Positions 26,011 to 34,049 of a stretch of 64,000 nucleotides of DNA are shown one piece after another. Where the stretch lies: NCBI GenBank assembly GCA_039908535.1, contig JAMOAW010000016.1:21286-85285 (forward strand), in the 5' to 3' direction. The stretch's first letter is position 1; the number at the start of each line of letters is the position of its first letter. A program made the translations under genes and the position numbers. The notes beneath the pieces are model-generated. The model saw only the letters and a program-made list of their open reading frames with translations, was not told the DNA's origin and did not search any database. This stretch comes from JAMOAW01 sp039908535. GTDB taxonomy: Bacteria > Pseudomonadota > Magnetococcia > Magnetococcales > JADFZT01.

Positions 26011-28134
26011 GTGACAGTGGAAATTGATACGAGTGCCTACACGGAAGAGGCCTACGAGCTTCTCTCAGAATTGGAAGACTCCTTATTAGAACTAGAGGAG
26101 TCTCCAGGGGATCAAGAACTAATTGGCCGTGTTTTTCGTGCCATGCACACGATCAAAGGCTCAGGGGCCATGTTTGGGTTTGACGAAGTAGCGGCCTTTA
26201 CCCATGAGGTAGAGACCGTCTTTGATATGGCGCGTAATGGAACCATTCGAGTCACCAAAGAACTCATCGACTTAACCTTAGCCGCTCGCGATCAAATTCG
26301 CGCCATTCTGGATGCTTCAACAGGTGGTCAAGCCTCGGATAAGGTCAAGGGTCAAAAGATTATTGATCGACTGCGCGCCCTAGTGCCTAAGGGAGATGGC
26401 AGTGGTGCTCCTGCGACTTCTGCTGTTGCCAGCAGCAAAGAAAAAAAAGAGACGAAAGAGGATCTGCACTCCTACCGTATTCGCATAAAACCGGTTTTAG
26501 AGCTTTTTGCCAATGGCACCAATCCGGTTTTATTATTAAACGAACTCGCAGAAATGGGGACATGCCGTATTGTAGCTTTTTATGATGCCTTACCCGATCT
26601 TTCCGAATTGGATCCCGAGAAATGTTACACCTCCTGGGAGGTATTTTTAACCACCGCAGCGGATGAAAACGCCATTCGAGATGTTTTTATTTTTGTTGAT
26701 GACCAGTGCGAACTCAACATTCGTCTCTTAGATGAAGAGGAGAATCTTGATCAAGAGGGTGGTGATGTTAAAAAACTTGGGGAGATTTTGGTTCAACGGG
26801 GTGATCTCTCTCCTGATGCCCTTGCGCGGGAACTAAAACCACTGGGCACACGTCTGGTAGAATCGGGGGTGGTTTCCGAATCTAAAATAAAGGCGGCTCT
26901 GACAGAACAGCAAGTTGTACAAGAAAAACGGGACCGCAACGCCAAGGCCGATGCTTCAGCCAGTGTTCGCGTTCCCTCCTCTCGATTGGATACCCTGGTA
27001 GATTTGGTCGGGGAGTTGGTGACGGTTCAGGCCCGTTTGACACAAACGTCGGTCTCTTTAGGGGATCATACCCTGGTATTGATCTCTGAAGAGGTGGAGC
27101 GTTTAATTTCTGAATTGCGCGATAACACCATGAGTATCCGCATGTTGGCCATTGGCACCACGTTTCAAAAATTTAAACGTTTGGTGCGCGATTTATCCAC
27201 GGAACTGGGTAAACAGATGGAGATGACCACTGAAGGCGAAGATACCGAATTGGATAAAACGGTTATTGATCAACTCAACGATCCTTTGGTACACATCATT
27301 CGCAACAGCATTGATCATGGCGTAGAATCCCCTGAACAGCGCATAAAGGTGGGGAAGCCGGTTGTCGGTCGGATCCATTTAGCGGCCATTCACTCTGGAG
27401 CCAGTGTTTTGATTCGGGTAGAAGATGATGGCAAAGGTTTAGATCCCAAATTATTGCGCACCAAGGCTATTGAAAAGGGGATTATTGCACCAGATGCCGA
27501 GCTAAGTGACAAAGAGGCGTATCAACTTATTTTTGGGGCGGGTTTTTCCACTGCGGAAAAGATCACCAATGTCTCTGGACGTGGGGTAGGAATGGACGTG
27601 GTGCGTCGCTCCATTGAGGCGTTGCGGGGCACCATTGATGTACAGAGCGAACTGGGTAAAGGGACGGTCATCACCCTTAAATTACCCTTGACGTTGGCGA
27701 TTATTGAAGGATTATTGGTCACCATTGGAGGAGAATATTTTGTTTTGCCTCTTGCTGCGGTTGAAGAGTGTGTTGAGTTATCCCGCCAAGATGTAGAGCG
27801 CGCCCATGGCCGTCATGTGATTAATGTTCGTGATGAGATTGTTCCCTACATTCGAATTCGTGAACGATTTAATATGACCGATGCCTCTCCTGATGTCGAG
27901 CAAATTGTCATTTCTGAAGTAGATGACAAGCGGGTTGGATTTGTTGTAGATAGTGTTATTGGTCAACATCAGACGGTGATTAAATCGTTGGGCAAAACCT
28001 TCCAGCACTCCGAGGAGTTTTCTGGGGCAACCATCCTTGGCGATGGCACGGTGGCGTTGATATTGGATTTAGGAAAAATGGTCCGTTACGTTGAGATAGA
28101 GCAGTCTAATGAGATGCTGGCAGCCGCAACGTAA
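26011..28134 (+). CDS. cheA: Chemotaxis histidine kinase CheA
   Basis: Hybrid-length CheA of 707 residues. The N-terminal Hpt domain holds H46 (AMHTIKGSG). Residues about 150-250 form an uncommon middle region (YRIRIKPVLELFANGTNP, then RDVFIFVDDQCEL) instead of a classic P2, followed by a double GEILVQRGDLS / GTRLVESGVVSE motif. The P3 dimer region, P4 kinase domain (HIIRNSIDHGVE N box; VEDDGKGLD; GRGVGMDVV) and C-terminal CheW-like P5 follow. The start is a GTG with AAAGG upstream; GTG 26017 is an alternative. It stands in the cheY-cheA-cheB-cheR order. Confidence 0.95.
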   Translation: MTVEIDTSAYTEEAYELLSELEDSLLELEESPGDQELIGRVFRAMHTIKGSGAMFGFDEVAAFTHEVETVFDMARNGTIRVTKELIDLTLAARDQIRAILDASTGGQASDKVKGQKIIDRLRALVPKGDGSGAPATSAVASSKEKKETKEDLHSYRIRIKPVLELFANGTNPVLLLNELAEMGTCRIVAFYDALPDLSELDPEKCYTSWEVFLTTAADENAIRDVFIFVDDQCELNIRLLDEEENLDQEGGDVKKLGEILVQRGDLSPDALARELKPLGTRLVESGVVSESKIKAALTEQQVVQEKRDRNAKADASASVRVPSSRLDTLVDLVGELVTVQARLTQTSVSLGDHTLVLISEEVERLISELRDNTMSIRMLAIGTTFQKFKRLVRDLSTELGKQMEMTTEGEDTELDKTVIDQLNDPLVHIIRNSIDHGVESPEQRIKVGKPVVGRIHLAAIHSGASVLIRVEDDGKGLDPKLLRTKAIEKGIIAPDAELSDKEAYQLIFGAGFSTAEKITNVSGRGVGMDVVRRSIEALRGTIDVQSELGKGTVITLKLPLTLAIIEGLLVTIGGEYFVLPLAAVEECVELSRQDVERAHGRHVINVRDEIVPYIRIRERFNMTDASPDVEQIVISEVDDKRVGFVVDSVIGQHQTVIKSLGKTFQHSEEFSGATILGDGTVALILDLGKMVRYVEIEQSNEMLAAAT

Positions 28135-28219
28135 TCCACTCAACGTCGTTTATAAATCAGGTACCACGACGATAACAGTATGACACACAAAAAAAGATTC
28201 ATTCTGGAGCCAAAAGGGT

Positions 28220-29368
28220 ATGAGTAACAAAATTCGTGTATTGATTGTAGATGACTCTGCTGTTGTTCGTCAGACATTGGACCAAATACTCTCCTCAGAT
28301 CCAGATATAGAAGTGATTGGACATGCGCAGGATCCTTTTGTTGCTGCGCAGAAAATTCAATCCATGGTTCCAGATGTCATCACCCTAGATGTTGAAATGC
28401 CGCGGATGGACGGCATTACTTTTTTGCAAAAAATCATGTCTCAGCACCCCATTCCAGTGGTGATGTGTTCTACATTGACAGGGGCCGGAACTGAAACGGC
28501 ACTTAAAGCCATGGAATATGGTGCGGTAGAGATCATTACCAAGCCCAAGTTGGGGACCAAGCAATTTTTAGAGGAGTCACGGATTCGGATTTGTGATGTG
28601 GTCAAAGCCGCCGCACAAACCAGAGTAGGTCGGCTAGGTCGCGGTGCGCCCCCTCCCCCACCCCCTGCCCCTGCCCCCTCGACGGAGCCCAGCAGTTTGA
28701 GTAGTCGTCGCTCTTTTAGTACAACGACCGTTGCCCCCAAATTAACAGCGGATGCCGTGTTAGCCAAACCAGACTCCTCCTCTATGGCGATGATGCAAAC
28801 CACGGAGAAGGTGGTGATTGTTGGGGCCTCTACTGGGGGGACGGAGGCGTTGCGGGTTTTTTTGGAGGGTTTACCAGCCAATGCCCCTGGAATTGTAATT
28901 GTGCAGCACATGCCAGAAAATTTTACGCGGGCCTTTGCCGAGCGCCTAAATACGTTGTGTCAAATTACGGTCAAAGAGGCCAGCAACAATGACTCAGTGG
29001 TTCGTGGTTGCGCCTTGATTGCGCCTGGCAATAGACACACTTTATTAAAACGAAGTGGGGCGCGTTATTTTGTTGAGGTGAAAGATGGACCTTTAGTCAG
29101 TCGACACCGTCCATCGGTAGATGTGCTGTTTCGTTCGGCGGCCCGTTATGCGGGAAAAAATGCCGTAGGCGTGATTATGACAGGCATGGGGGACGATGGG
29201 GCACGGGGCATGCGGGAGATGAAAGAGGCTGGTGCGACCAATATTGCGCAAGATGAGGCCTCCTGCGTGGTATTTGGGATGCCCAAAGAGGCCATCAAAC
29301 ATCAGGGAGTAGATCATATTTTGCCATTGGGGAAAATTGCTGATGAGGTTATTCGTCTCTGCAAATAA
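28220..29368 (+). CDS. cheB: Chemotaxis protein-glutamate methylesterase CheB
   Basis: Two-domain CheB, 382 residues. The receiver domain has D11-D12 and phospho-acceptor D57. A Pro/Ala/Ser-rich linker lies at about 143-175. The methylesterase domain has the catalytic triad S204 (GASTGG), H230 (VQHMP) and D326 (TGMGDDG). It deamidates and demethylates receptor glutamates under CheA control. It follows cheA by 85 bases and precedes cheR. Confidence 0.96.
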   Translation: MSNKIRVLIVDDSAVVRQTLDQILSSDPDIEVIGHAQDPFVAAQKIQSMVPDVITLDVEMPRMDGITFLQKIMSQHPIPVVMCSTLTGAGTETALKAMEYGAVEIITKPKLGTKQFLEESRIRICDVVKAAAQTRVGRLGRGAPPPPPPAPAPSTEPSSLSSRRSFSTTTVAPKLTADAVLAKPDSSSMAMMQTTEKVVIVGASTGGTEALRVFLEGLPANAPGIVIVQHMPENFTRAFAERLNTLCQITVKEASNNDSVVRGCALIAPGNRHTLLKRSGARYFVEVKDGPLVSRHRPSVDVLFRSAARYAGKNAVGVIMTGMGDDGARGMREMKEAGATNIAQDEASCVVFGMPKEAIKHQGVDHILPLGKIADEVIRLCK

Positions 29369-29393
29369 TCTTTATTGGCATGGATAAAGAGCA

Positions 29394-30278
29394 ATGATGC
29401 AGTTTGGGCGATCAGAGAATGATTTCAATGCGAACACGACAATTTCTGATACCGAATTTCGTCGGTTGAGTGATTTTGTTTATACGCAATCTGGGATTGT
29501 TATTCCTGTTGGAAAAAAAAATCAACTGACAACGCGACTACAAAAACGAGTACGTATCGCAGGCTTGCGCTCTTTTTCTGAATATGTGGATTTATTGCTC
29601 AATTCAGATACGACAGAATCGGAATGGGTCCATTTTTTAGATCTTGTTACCAGTCAGAAGAGCGATTTTTTTTATGAGCCTGCCCATTTTGAATATTTAG
29701 CGCAATATGTTTTACCAGAGATGATTAAAAATTATGGTTCTGGCGTGCAGCGTCCATTTATGATTTGGAGTGCGGGATGTGGAGCTGGGGAAGAATCATT
29801 TACGTTGGCAATGGTATTGCAGGAGTTCAAAGAACATTTTCCTGGGATCAATTTTCGTGCGCAAATATTGGCTACCGACATTTCGCTTAAATCATTGGAA
29901 TGCGGCAGAGAGGCCATTTATGATGTGGATCGTATTAAGAATGTTCCGATTCAATTAAAACAAAAATATTTATTACGCAGCAAGGATCGCAAAAAGCAGT
30001 TGGTACGGGTCTCCCCGGAGTTACGCGATCTAGTAAGTTTTCGACGCTTAAATTTTATGGAGCGGGATTTTGGTTTACGGGAGAAGATGGACGTTATTTT
30101 TTGCCGTAATGTGATTAAATATTTTGATCCTGCGACCCAGGAGCAATTGATAAACAAATGTTGCCAATATTTAATGCCGAACGGTTATCTTTTTGTCGGT
30201 CGTTCGGACTCCTTAGAGGAGTTGCACGTTCCAGTTTTTCAAGTTGCTCCAGCAATTTATAAAATGATTAGCAGTTGA
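29394..30278 (+). CDS. cheR: Chemotaxis protein methyltransferase CheR
   Basis: SAM-dependent receptor glutamate methyltransferase, 294 residues. The N-terminal helical domain carries QSGIVIPVGKKNQLTTRLQKRVR. The catalytic domain has IWSAGCGAGEESFTLAM (SAM site), ILATDISLKSLECGR, MDVIFCRNVIKYFD and LFVGRSDSL. Last gene of the main chemotaxis cluster. A receptor and cheW lie 18 kb away at 48.8-51.5 kb. Confidence 0.95.
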   Translation: MMQFGRSENDFNANTTISDTEFRRLSDFVYTQSGIVIPVGKKNQLTTRLQKRVRIAGLRSFSEYVDLLLNSDTTESEWVHFLDLVTSQKSDFFYEPAHFEYLAQYVLPEMIKNYGSGVQRPFMIWSAGCGAGEESFTLAMVLQEFKEHFPGINFRAQILATDISLKSLECGREAIYDVDRIKNVPIQLKQKYLLRSKDRKKQLVRVSPELRDLVSFRRLNFMERDFGLREKMDVIFCRNVIKYFDPATQEQLINKCCQYLMPNGYLFVGRSDSLEELHVPVFQVAPAIYKMISS

Positions 30279-30324
30279 AATGGGATCCGCAACGATTTTA
30301 CTCTGAGAGTTTAGGCAGAAAGGG

Positions 30325-30352
30325 TTGACAGCCGCGTAAATCTAGGTAAAAT
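30325..30352 (+). promoter_or_regulatory. Sigma-70 promoter of tRNA-Met
   Basis: Perfect -35 TTGACA (30325-30330), a 16-base spacer and -10 TAAAAT (30347-30352), ending 13 bases before the tRNA. A good match to the housekeeping consensus. Confidence 0.8.
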
Positions 30353-30365
30353 CACACATGAATAA

Positions 30366-30442
30366 AGCGGGGTAGCTCAGTCGGTTAGAGCTGCGGATTC
30401 ATAATCCGTGTGCCGGGGGTTCAAGTCCCCCCCTCGCTACCA
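30366..30442 (+). tRNA. tRNA-Met (CAT), elongator type
   Basis: Cloverleaf of 77 bases with CCA encoded. The acceptor arm AGCGGGG pairs with CCTCGCT (one G-T), the D arm is GCTCAGTCGGTTAGAGC, the anticodon loop TTCATAA holds CAT, and the T arm is GGGGGTTCAAGTCCCCC. The pairing closes at A1, unlike an initiator with its 1-72 mismatch, and the body resembles elongator methionine tRNAs. A CAT-anticodon tRNA-Ile2 is not strictly excluded. Confidence 0.95.
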
Positions 30443-30458
30443 ATAAAAATAAGCAGTT

Positions 30459-30486
30459 ACGGCCACTTTCAAGGTGGCCGTTTTTG
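30459..30486 (+). terminator. Rho-independent terminator of tRNA-Met
   Basis: ACGGCCAC and GTGGCCGT form an eight-pair stem with a seven-base loop and are followed by a T run, 17 bases after the tRNA. Confidence 0.9.
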
Positions 30487-30489
30487 TTT

Positions 30490-30525
30490 GGGGTTACGCT
30501 GGGGTTACAAAATTGCCAGGGTTAC
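30490..30525 (+). other. Triplicated GGGTTAC motif after the tRNA
   Basis: GGGGTTAC at 30490 and 30501 and AGGGTTAC at 30518, next to a tRNA 3' end. It could be a relic of an integrase attachment region; no integrase gene is visible. Otherwise 30526-30601 is AT-rich and empty. Confidence 0.3.
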
Positions 30526-30601
30526 AAACCCCGTCAAGCCGCATAATAGGTGGGAGATTTTGAAAAAAAATGGGGGAAAAAGCGGGGAAAGAAAAAAGTT
30601 C

Positions 30602-30757
30602 AAGTATCGGAAAAATAAAAATCAAGACCTTGGAGGGCGGAGCCCCCCCCCCCAGACCCCCTCTTTTTTTTTAAGTCTTAAAAAAAAAGAGGGGGTCTGG
30701 GGGATTCATCCCCCAGGGTTTTGATTTTGACTTTTTTGCCCGCAGGGCATCATGTTC
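30602..30757 (+). repeat. Family A repeat, full copy, first of a tandem
   Basis: Left end AAGTATCGGAAAAATAA, hairpin 1 damaged (GGGCGGAGCCCCCC), hairpins 2-4 intact, right end ATCATGTTC fused straight into the next copy. Confidence 0.93.
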
Positions 30758-30860
30758 ATGTATCGGAAAAATAAAGATCAAGACCTTGGGGGGCGGAGAA
30801 CCGCCCCCCAATTCCCCCCACCCTTTTTTTTTAATTTTTTACCCGCAGGGCATCATGTTC
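30758..30860 (+). repeat. Family A repeat, 103-base short form
   Basis: Has hairpin 1 and one arm of hairpin 2, then jumps to hairpin 4 (ACCCGCAGGGCATCATGTTC). Near-identical short forms follow full copies at 51654 and 53464. Confidence 0.93.
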
Positions 30861-30871
30861 AACATCAAATA

Positions 30872-31810
30872 TTAGAGGGTATGACACGTCAAACAAAGGG
30901 TGCTATTTTGATTGTTAACCCGCAAAAAAGAGGGATTGATCTGGGCTCCGTGTGAAGGAGCAACCCCATGGGGATCGTGGCAAGAGGCACACTCAACCCG
31001 ATAGCTGCTGCCGGTTTTGAGAAAACGCACTTCGTTGGAATCGGCTTTGTTGTTACCATTTTGATCATAAAAAGCCATAGTGGTTTGAGTGACGGTTGGA
31101 TTGGCAAAATCGATCCCAATACGATTGGTGGGCAGGTCTACGCCAATAGGATGATCATTACGTAAATCGGTGCCAATATAAAACACTGTAAAATCATTGG
31201 CAAGATCCCCGTTGTGACAAGACATACATCCCATCGCCGAAGTATCCGGTGAAGATGTGCCCATAGCCGCATGTTTCGGAGCCTTGGTGGTTGTCGCTGT
31301 ATTCACCCAGGAATCCAGAAAACTCTCTTGATGGCTGGTTTTGGATCCTTCACTATACCTTCCTGAACCCGGCATATTGACAATGGAATCAATGGCAACC
31401 GTGCCGTCATGACAGGAGAGGCAGGTGAGAGAACCAACGCCGGGTTGGTTGACAGCAGCGGTAAGAGTCGAGCTTCCCACTTGATCGTAAGTTTGATAGG
31501 TGTTGTTCTTAAAAGTGCGGTTCCACAGAGGGGCATCTATATTTTCGTTGGCTCCATGTGGCGTATGACAGTAGACGCACACTTCCCCATATTGATTGCG
31601 GACAGTGATCATGGCATTTTGGTTAACATTACTTGAAAGGGATAAATTATGTCGCGTATTGGAAATGCCATCCCGATTTGTAAAATTTGTCGGAAAATCA
31701 TCCGCTTGGACAGAATAAATCCCACTACCAATGCCGAGTAAAACACCAAATTTGAGCCAAAGAGGGAGACGATTGTTTAAAATGATTTGAATAAAGCCGA
31801 GCCTTTTCAT
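30872..31810 (-). CDS. Periplasmic pentaheme c-type cytochrome
   Basis: Secreted multiheme cytochrome, 312 residues, with an N-terminal hydrophobic signal (about residues 15-35) and five CXXCH sites (CVYCHTPHG, CLSCHDGT, CMSCHNGD, CASCHDPHG, CLTCH). The CxxCH-T/D-P-H-G style matches 'doubled CXXCH' cytochromes. AGGGGGAA precedes the ATG. It lies 30 bases after an NHL-propeller lipoprotein gene on the same strand, a pairing known from metal-reducing and related bacteria. Likely moves electrons in the periplasm; partners unknown. Confidence 0.92.
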   Translation of the reverse strand: MKRLGFIQIILNNRLPLWLKFGVLLGIGSGIYSVQADDFPTNFTNRDGISNTRHNLSLSSNVNQNAMITVRNQYGEVCVYCHTPHGANENIDAPLWNRTFKNNTYQTYDQVGSSTLTAAVNQPGVGSLTCLSCHDGTVAIDSIVNMPGSGRYSEGSKTSHQESFLDSWVNTATTTKAPKHAAMGTSSPDTSAMGCMSCHNGDLANDFTVFYIGTDLRNDHPIGVDLPTNRIGIDFANPTVTQTTMAFYDQNGNNKADSNEVRFLKTGSSYRVECASCHDPHGVAPSHGAQINPSFLRVNNQNSTLCLTCHTL

Positions 31811-31840
31811 GAAAAATTCCCCCTAAAATGTACTTTATTT

Positions 31841-32977
31841 TTATGGAACCATCGCCCGCAAAGGTGGTAAATCTTGTCCATTTAAAACCAATTTTCCCTC
31901 TGTTTCCGTAAGTTTACGTAAAATTTCGACTTTGCGTAACCATTGATCGACAATATAAACATAACCTGCTTCATCAACGGTTACTCCTGAAGGTGAGGCA
32001 AAGGTTGCGGGTCCATCGGTGCTAGAGCCTTCACCAATGGGAAGTAACAGTTGCCCTTGGTCATTAAAAATTTGCAGATTGGCAAACGCACCATCTACGA
32101 CATAGATCAAATTATCCTTGTCAATGGCGATGGCACGGGGTCGGGCAAACTGTCCAATCCCGCGGCCTAAACGCCCCCATTTCGCTAAAAATTTTCCATC
32201 TCGATCAAAAATTTGCACCCGAAAATTACCTGCATCCAGCACATACACCCGACCATCGCTTCCCACGCAAAGATCGGTGGGCATGTTAAACTCGCCCTCT
32301 TCTTTGCCGCGCTGTCCAATGGGTTGTCCGACCATTTTTCCCTCCTGATCAAATATGACCATCCGATGTGTCGACGTACCCGTTCCATCATTGTCGATGA
32401 CATAAATGCGATCCCCTGTCGGGGAGAGAGCCACAGCGACAGGATGTTTCAACAAAGAGGCGTTGCCAATAAATTTAGACCATAATCCGAGTTGATCAAA
32501 CACAACCACGACCTTTTTTGTGCCATCGGCAACATACACCATTCCCTGGCGGTCAACGGCAATCCCAAGAGGTTGTCCCAAAGTTCCTTCAAAACGGGCA
32601 CCAAATTGGTAATAACGACGGCGAACGGCATCAAAGACATGCACCAGTTTGGCCATGGTATCGGTCACAAAAATGCGTCCTCCAAAAGCCGCGACCCGGA
32701 CCGGTTTTATAAAAACATCTTTATCGATATGCTCATCTGAAATATTTAAAAAATCTTTTTGTTCTGGCTCTTTAATCTCAATATCATTGGCCTTATGAAT
32801 CACAGATTGCCAAGCAAAACGAGGCAGTTGAGGAGGCCTTGGCCAATAAATTTCTCCATTCGTCAACTCATCCGTCTGGGTGGTCACGCATCCAGCCAAA
32901 AAAACAAGTGCCATGAGAGCCCACCATTTCGGATGAGATTCTCTCCCAAAAAAATGTTTGATAAACCGTCTATTCAT
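31841..32977 (-). CDS. NHL-repeat (6-bladed beta-propeller) lipoprotein
   Basis: Predicted lipoprotein, 378 residues, with lipobox LVFLAGC near residue 30. NHL-type blades follow from about residue 90: GQPLGIAVDRQGMVYVADG, LKHPVAVALSPTGDRIYVID, FNMPTDLCVGSDGRVYVLD, FARPRAIAIDKDNLIYVVD and FASPSGVTVDEAGYVYIVD. Propellers of this type mediate binding. Located directly upstream of the pentaheme cytochrome gene, suggesting a periplasmic pair. A standard function is not assigned. Confidence 0.88.
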   Translation of the reverse strand: MNRRFIKHFFGRESHPKWWALMALVFLAGCVTTQTDELTNGEIYWPRPPQLPRFAWQSVIHKANDIEIKEPEQKDFLNISDEHIDKDVFIKPVRVAAFGGRIFVTDTMAKLVHVFDAVRRRYYQFGARFEGTLGQPLGIAVDRQGMVYVADGTKKVVVVFDQLGLWSKFIGNASLLKHPVAVALSPTGDRIYVIDNDGTGTSTHRMVIFDQEGKMVGQPIGQRGKEEGEFNMPTDLCVGSDGRVYVLDAGNFRVQIFDRDGKFLAKWGRLGRGIGQFARPRAIAIDKDNLIYVVDGAFANLQIFNDQGQLLLPIGEGSSTDGPATFASPSGVTVDEAGYVYIVDQWLRKVEILRKLTETEGKLVLNGQDLPPLRAMVP

Positions 32978-33333
32978 AAAGACCGATCTTTTCTATTGAA
33001 AGACCAAAAAGACGATTTCTTACTCTTGGGAATTAAAACCGGTCGGTTTCTCATTTTTGATAATTTTATTTCATTCAAAAAAATTGTTTATATTTAATAA
33101 ATTGATTTTAAAATAAATTATCAAGCAAAGCTCATTTTTTATACTAGACCTATCATCCATCATGCAATTATGAATCCATGTAAAGAAGGAGAAAATCATT
33201 TCCCATGGCAAAAAAAAATTGTTTGCCTCTTGTAAGATGAAAAGGGCCACTTATCTTTTGAATAACGGTGGTTGGCAAGCCAACCTAGTATGTACAAACA
33301 TAAAATAAAACATTATGATAAAGGAGAAAACAG
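32978..33333. other. Divergent intergenic region between the NHL gene and hsp20
   Basis: AT-rich 356-base gap that must hold promoters of two divergent genes. No clear sigma-70 or sigma-32 promoter or CIRCE element was found. One perfect inverted repeat is listed separately. Confidence 0.4.
33270..33285. promoter_or_regulatory. Perfect inverted repeat upstream of hsp20
   Basis: GGTTGGC-AA-GCCAACC, seven-base arms, 48 bases before the hsp20 ATG. It could be an operator or an RNA hairpin in the leader. Regulation by temperature is only a guess. Confidence 0.45.
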
Positions 33334-33777
33334 ATGTCTACACTTGTCACTTATGATCCTTTTCGGAGTTTCCGTTCACTGCAAAATGAGATCAATCGGA
33401 TTTTTGATCGGGATATGGAGGTTTCCACTGGTCAGATGACCCAATGGCCCATGCGGGTGGATATTCGGGAGGATGTCAACCAAATTGTTCTCAAGGCCGA
33501 TGTCCCAGGAATGGATCAAAAAAATATTTCGGTGAACGTCGATAACGGATATCTAACGATTTCTGGGGAGCGCAAGTTTGAAGATGAGGCGCGGCGTGAA
33601 AACTATCATCGGATAGAACGTGCCTATGGTCACTTTAGCCGTTCATTCCAGCTGCCCAACTCCACCGATACAAACAACATCAGCGCGACTTATAAAAACG
33701 GTGTCTTGGAAATCACGCTTCCCAAGCGCGAAGAGGCCAAACCGCGCGCCATTAAGGTGCATGTATCGGAAAAATAA
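33334..33777 (+). CDS. Small heat shock protein Hsp20
   Basis: Alpha-crystallin family chaperone of 147 residues that holds unfolding proteins. It has PFRSFRSLQNEINRIFD at the N terminus, the crystallin core VRVDIREDVNQIVLKADVPG-like beginning near residue 45, GYLTISGERK, then YGHFSRSFQLP and the C-terminal KNGVLEITLPK. AAGGAG precedes the ATG. The last five residues, HVSEK, and the stop are read from the left end of a family A repeat, exactly as in the unrelated symporter at 54971. Confidence 0.95.
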   Translation: MSTLVTYDPFRSFRSLQNEINRIFDRDMEVSTGQMTQWPMRVDIREDVNQIVLKADVPGMDQKNISVNVDNGYLTISGERKFEDEARRENYHRIERAYGHFSRSFQLPNSTDTNNISATYKNGVLEITLPKREEAKPRAIKVHVSEK

Positions 33778-33852
33778 TGATCATTAAAAAAAAGAGAGGG
33801 CCTGGGGGATTCATCCCCCAGGGTTTTATTTTTTGTCCAAAGGAGATCATGT
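33761..33852 (+). repeat. Family A repeat, truncated
   Basis: Starts ATGTATCGGAAAAATAA inside the hsp20 reading frame, then skips hairpin 1 and resumes with A-run, GAGGGCCTGGGGGATTCATC and CCCCCAGGG. The right end is decayed (AAAGGAGATCATGT). Confidence 0.85.
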
Positions 33853-33900
33853 GGTACCACCACATTTAAGTGTGAACGATGAACGAGTGCCTGAACAAAA

Positions 33901-34026
33901 AGCAAAATCAAGACCTTGGGGGATTGCATCCCCCAATCCCCCTGCTTTTTGAAGGAAGCAAAACCGAGGTCAAAAGCAAAATCAAAACCCTGGGGGCAAT
34001 CCCCCAGACCCCTTTTTTTTTAAATA
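33901..34026 (-). repeat. Family B repeat
   Basis: Family B is a family A right half followed by a spacer (TTTTGACCTCGGTTTTGC on the minus strand) and an inverted left half. Here the hairpins are GGGGGATTGCATCCCCC and CTGGGGGCAATCCCCCAG. It lies after the mgtE 3' end. Confidence 0.85.
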
Positions 34027-34049
34027 TGGCCATCCCTGTGCTGTTGTGC

